The notes under the pieces: model-generated | Told to the model about the DNA's origin: nothing | Seen by the model: only the letters and a program-made list of their open reading frames with translations | Databases searched by the model: none | Shown here: positions 61,081 to 62,424 of the stretch, piece by piece | Layout: every line of letters begins with the position of its first letter | Numbering within the stretch: the stretch's first letter is position 1 | Assembly: GCA_012512265.1 (NCBI GenBank) | Contig: JAAZEM010000024.1 | Span: forward strand, 1-62,424 | Length of the DNA: 62,424 bases | Direction: 5' to 3' | From: Armatimonadota bacterium | GTDB taxonomy: Bacteria > Armatimonadota > JAAZEB01 | Made by a program: the position numbers and the translations under genes

Positions 61081-62187
61081 CTATCGCGCCCTGCCGACGA
61101 TACCCTCGACGGGCGAGTACTGCCGGTGCTGGGCCTCCAGGTCGGCCTGGGCCAGGGCCACGTAGCGGTTCACCATGTAGAGTGCGGTGTGGCCCAGCAG
61201 CTCCTTCAGCGTGAAGACGTTCCCGCCCCGGCGCAGGAAGTTGATCGCGAAGGTGTGCCGGAACGTGTGCGGCGAGCAGCGAACGCCCTGCAGCCGGGCG
61301 AGCTTCCCCAGCCGGCCGACCATGTCGCCAAGCCCATGCCGCGAGATGCCCTCGCAGTACCGGGTGCCGCGCAGCGAGATGAAGAGCGGCGAGTCGTCGT
61401 TGTGGGGCACCTCGGCGAGGTACTTCAGGATGGCGCGCGCCGTGGTGGGGCCGAAGTAGACCTGCCGGCGCTTGTTGCCCTTACCGAGAACGGTGCATTT
61501 CCGCTGTGACAGGTCTACGTCGGCGACGCGCAGGGAGCAGACCTCGCTGGCGCGCGCCCCGGTGTCCAGCAAGAAGAGCACGATGGCCTCATCGCGGCGG
61601 GGGCACTCGGTGCGCTTGGATGCCGCCACGAGCGCGCGGATCTGGTCCGCCGTGAACGGCTGGATCTGGTCCTGGCGCACGATCGGCCGGTTGATCCCCT
61701 CCAGGGGACTCTCGGTGAGGACCCCCTCCGCGATCAGGTAGCGGAAGAGCGCGGCGAGCTCCGAGTAGTAGTTGCGGACCGACTTCGGGCGCAGCGGCCG
61801 GGTGAGCTGTTCGTTGCCCCAGCGACCGCCCTTCTGGCGGTGCCCCGTGTTCAGGTAGGCGAGGAACTCGCGGACCGCCTGCTCGTCACACAGCTCGTAG
61901 TCGCCATCCTCGAGGAACCAGATGAACTTGCCGAGGAGGGTGCGCCGCAGCGACATCGTGTTGGGAGAGAGTTGGCGGATCTCGCAATCGAGCATCCAGC
62001 TCTCGACGTGGCGTTCGAGGTCCGAAACGCAAATCGCGGAACCCCCGGCCTCGGGTTGAAGGCGCTGAGAGCGCTTTCTCCCCGCGGCGCGATGTGGCTC
62101 CGCGACAGCTTTCGGTCGCGAGGCGTTCAAACCTAGCGACCTTTCGGCCCTGCGGGATCCAGGTAAACCTAGTTGTCTTTCAGCCAT
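61081..62187 (-). CDS. int: Tyrosine-family integrase
   Basis: 368 residues from the ATG at 62185-62187 (SD GAGGGG). A SAM-like core-binding domain (about 55-160, ERHVESWMLDCEIRQLSPNT) precedes the catalytic domain: first Arg in GARASEVCSLR, Lys in GKGNKRRQ, HTFRHTFA (His-x-x-Arg), LLGHTAL (His), and Tyr in MVNRYVAL. The first 25 residues repeat AERQLGL and AERSLGL because the DNA there consists of two arm-type repeats. It would recombine attP with the host tRNA-Leu gene. Confidence 0.95.
   Translation of the reverse strand: MAERQLGLPGSRRAERSLGLNASRPKAVAEPHRAAGRKRSQRLQPEAGGSAICVSDLERHVESWMLDCEIRQLSPNTMSLRRTLLGKFIWFLEDGDYELCDEQAVREFLAYLNTGHRQKGGRWGNEQLTRPLRPKSVRNYYSELAALFRYLIAEGVLTESPLEGINRPIVRQDQIQPFTADQIRALVAASKRTECPRRDEAIVLFLLDTGARASEVCSLRVADVDLSQRKCTVLGKGNKRRQVYFGPTTARAILKYLAEVPHNDDSPLFISLRGTRYCEGISRHGLGDMVGRLGKLARLQGVRCSPHTFRHTFAINFLRRGGNVFTLKELLGHTALYMVNRYVALAQADLEAQHRQYSPVEGIVGRAR
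62130..62185 (+). repeat. Left arm-type integrase sites (two copies) inside the int start region
   Basis: Two 20-base direct repeats at 62130-62149 and 62166-62185 share AACCTAG...CTTTC-GCC at 15 of 20 positions. They encode the N-terminal AER-x-LGL repeats of the integrase. Confidence 0.7.
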
Positions 62188-62231
62188 TTTCCCCTCTTTC
62201 CAGCGAGGGGCGAGGGTGGCCAAAGACCCGC

Positions 62232-62258
62232 AGAACCCTTGATTTTCCTAGCGTTTGG
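62232..62258 (+). repeat. 27-base direct repeat, right copy
   Basis: Matches 55397-55423 with three mismatches. It ends on the CCA complement of the tRNA-derived core. Confidence 0.65.
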
Positions 62259-62311
62259 TGCGGAAGGCGGGACTTGAACCCGCATGAGGTTAACCCTCAC
62301 TAGGCCCTCAA
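62256..62311 (-). other. attP: attP core: 3' part of tRNA-Leu(GAG)
   Basis: On the minus strand the sequence runs from anticodon loop TTGAGGG through half an anticodon stem (CCTAG), a long class II variable arm (TGAGG/CCTCA), a T-arm with GGGTTCAAGTCCC, and acceptor CTTCCGC-A-CCA. The bases 5' of the loop do not pair with the anticodon stem or acceptor, so the 5' half is absent. This is the identity segment a phage uses to rebuild the host tRNA on integration, with crossover in or near the anticodon loop. Confidence 0.85.
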
Positions 62312-62387
62312 CCCGGCTCACCGGTCTATCCACCGGATCCAGCAACGACGCGGCTTACAGCGCATCCGCCGCGCTCTAACAACACGT

Positions 62388-62424
62388 AACCTAGTGCGCC
62401 TTCGGCGCGCAACCTAGCAACCTG
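62388..62424 (+). repeat. Right arm-type integrase sites (two copies, last one cut by the window)
   Basis: AACCTAGTGCGCCTTCGGCG (62388-62407) matches a left arm copy at 15 of 20 positions in the same orientation. AACCTAGCAACCTG begins a further copy at 62411. Their presence beyond the core argues for an intact attP. Confidence 0.6.

Noticed and set aside
62256..62341. Complete tRNA-Leu gene
   Set aside because: Only the 3' part from the anticodon loop is tRNA-like; the 5' side cannot form the acceptor, D-arm or anticodon stem.
1..62424. Integrated prophage end in a bacterial chromosome
   Set aside because: Arm-type repeats on both sides of the att core and the partial tRNA fit attP; no host housekeeping genes flank it within the window. 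The metabolic cargo lies internally.

Overview
The window reads as most of the genome of a temperate, tailed (siphovirus-like) phage with a high-GC bacterial host, plus acquired cargo. The host cannot be named from the sequence. Promoters are ordinary sigma-70 type, and the integration target is a host tRNA-Leu with anticodon GAG. Arm-type repeats lie on both sides of the tRNA-derived att core and the 5' half of that tRNA is missing, which fits an intact attP (excised or packaged phage) better than one end of an integrated prophage.

Layout. 1-18.6 kb, minus strand: the late module, transcribed leftwards from a clear promoter at 18604-18632. In order: RusA-like resolvase, small terminase, metallophosphoesterase, Nmad1/DUF1599-like protein, a possible receptor-type protein, large terminase, portal, scaffold, decoration, major capsid, connectors, tail tube, tail chaperones with a canonical -1 slippery site, tape measure, and hub-like proteins. 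No lysis genes are visible. 18.7-20.4 kb: a divergent control region pairing a winged-helix/cobalamin-binding (CarH-like) regulator with a LexA-like repressor that has lost its cleavage site and Ser/Lys dyad. 20.4-25.9 kb: a 1.36-kb non-coding stretch followed by small rightward genes, several of them preceded by a GC-rich hairpin and a shared GGGGGAAACGAAC leader. 25.9-28.5 kb, minus strand: a Ser/Thr kinase and a membrane FHA/DUF2135-like protein. 28.9-31.1 kb: SNF2 helicase and an HTH protein.

31.6-44.4 kb: cargo with no phage character, comprising a membrane protein, a DUF1259 protein, two GH2 beta-mannosidase-like enzymes, a six-hairpin glycosidase-like protein, an SDR, a zinc dehydrogenase and small proteins. 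It ends near an IS3-family transposase pseudogene. 45.4-55.4 kb: the replication operon from a near-consensus promoter, with small proteins, primase-polymerase/helicase, PD-(D/E)XK nuclease, Sak4-like recombinase, DUF669-like protein, two adenine methyltransferases and a full DNA polymerase III alpha. The leader motif occurs on both sides of the cargo, so the two phage arms belong to one genome. 55.6-60.5 kb, minus strand: a complete QatABCD anti-phage system. 61.1-62.4 kb: tyrosine integrase and attP.

Working model (inference). The LexA-like repressor appears to have palindromic sites in its own leader and in the spacers of the two replication promoters. Because it cannot self-cleave, induction may depend on another signal, and the divergent B12-binding (possibly light-sensing) regulator is the obvious candidate. 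The phage carries most of its own replication machinery and a defence system; the qatA start is disturbed by a 17-bp tandem duplication that may act as an expression switch.
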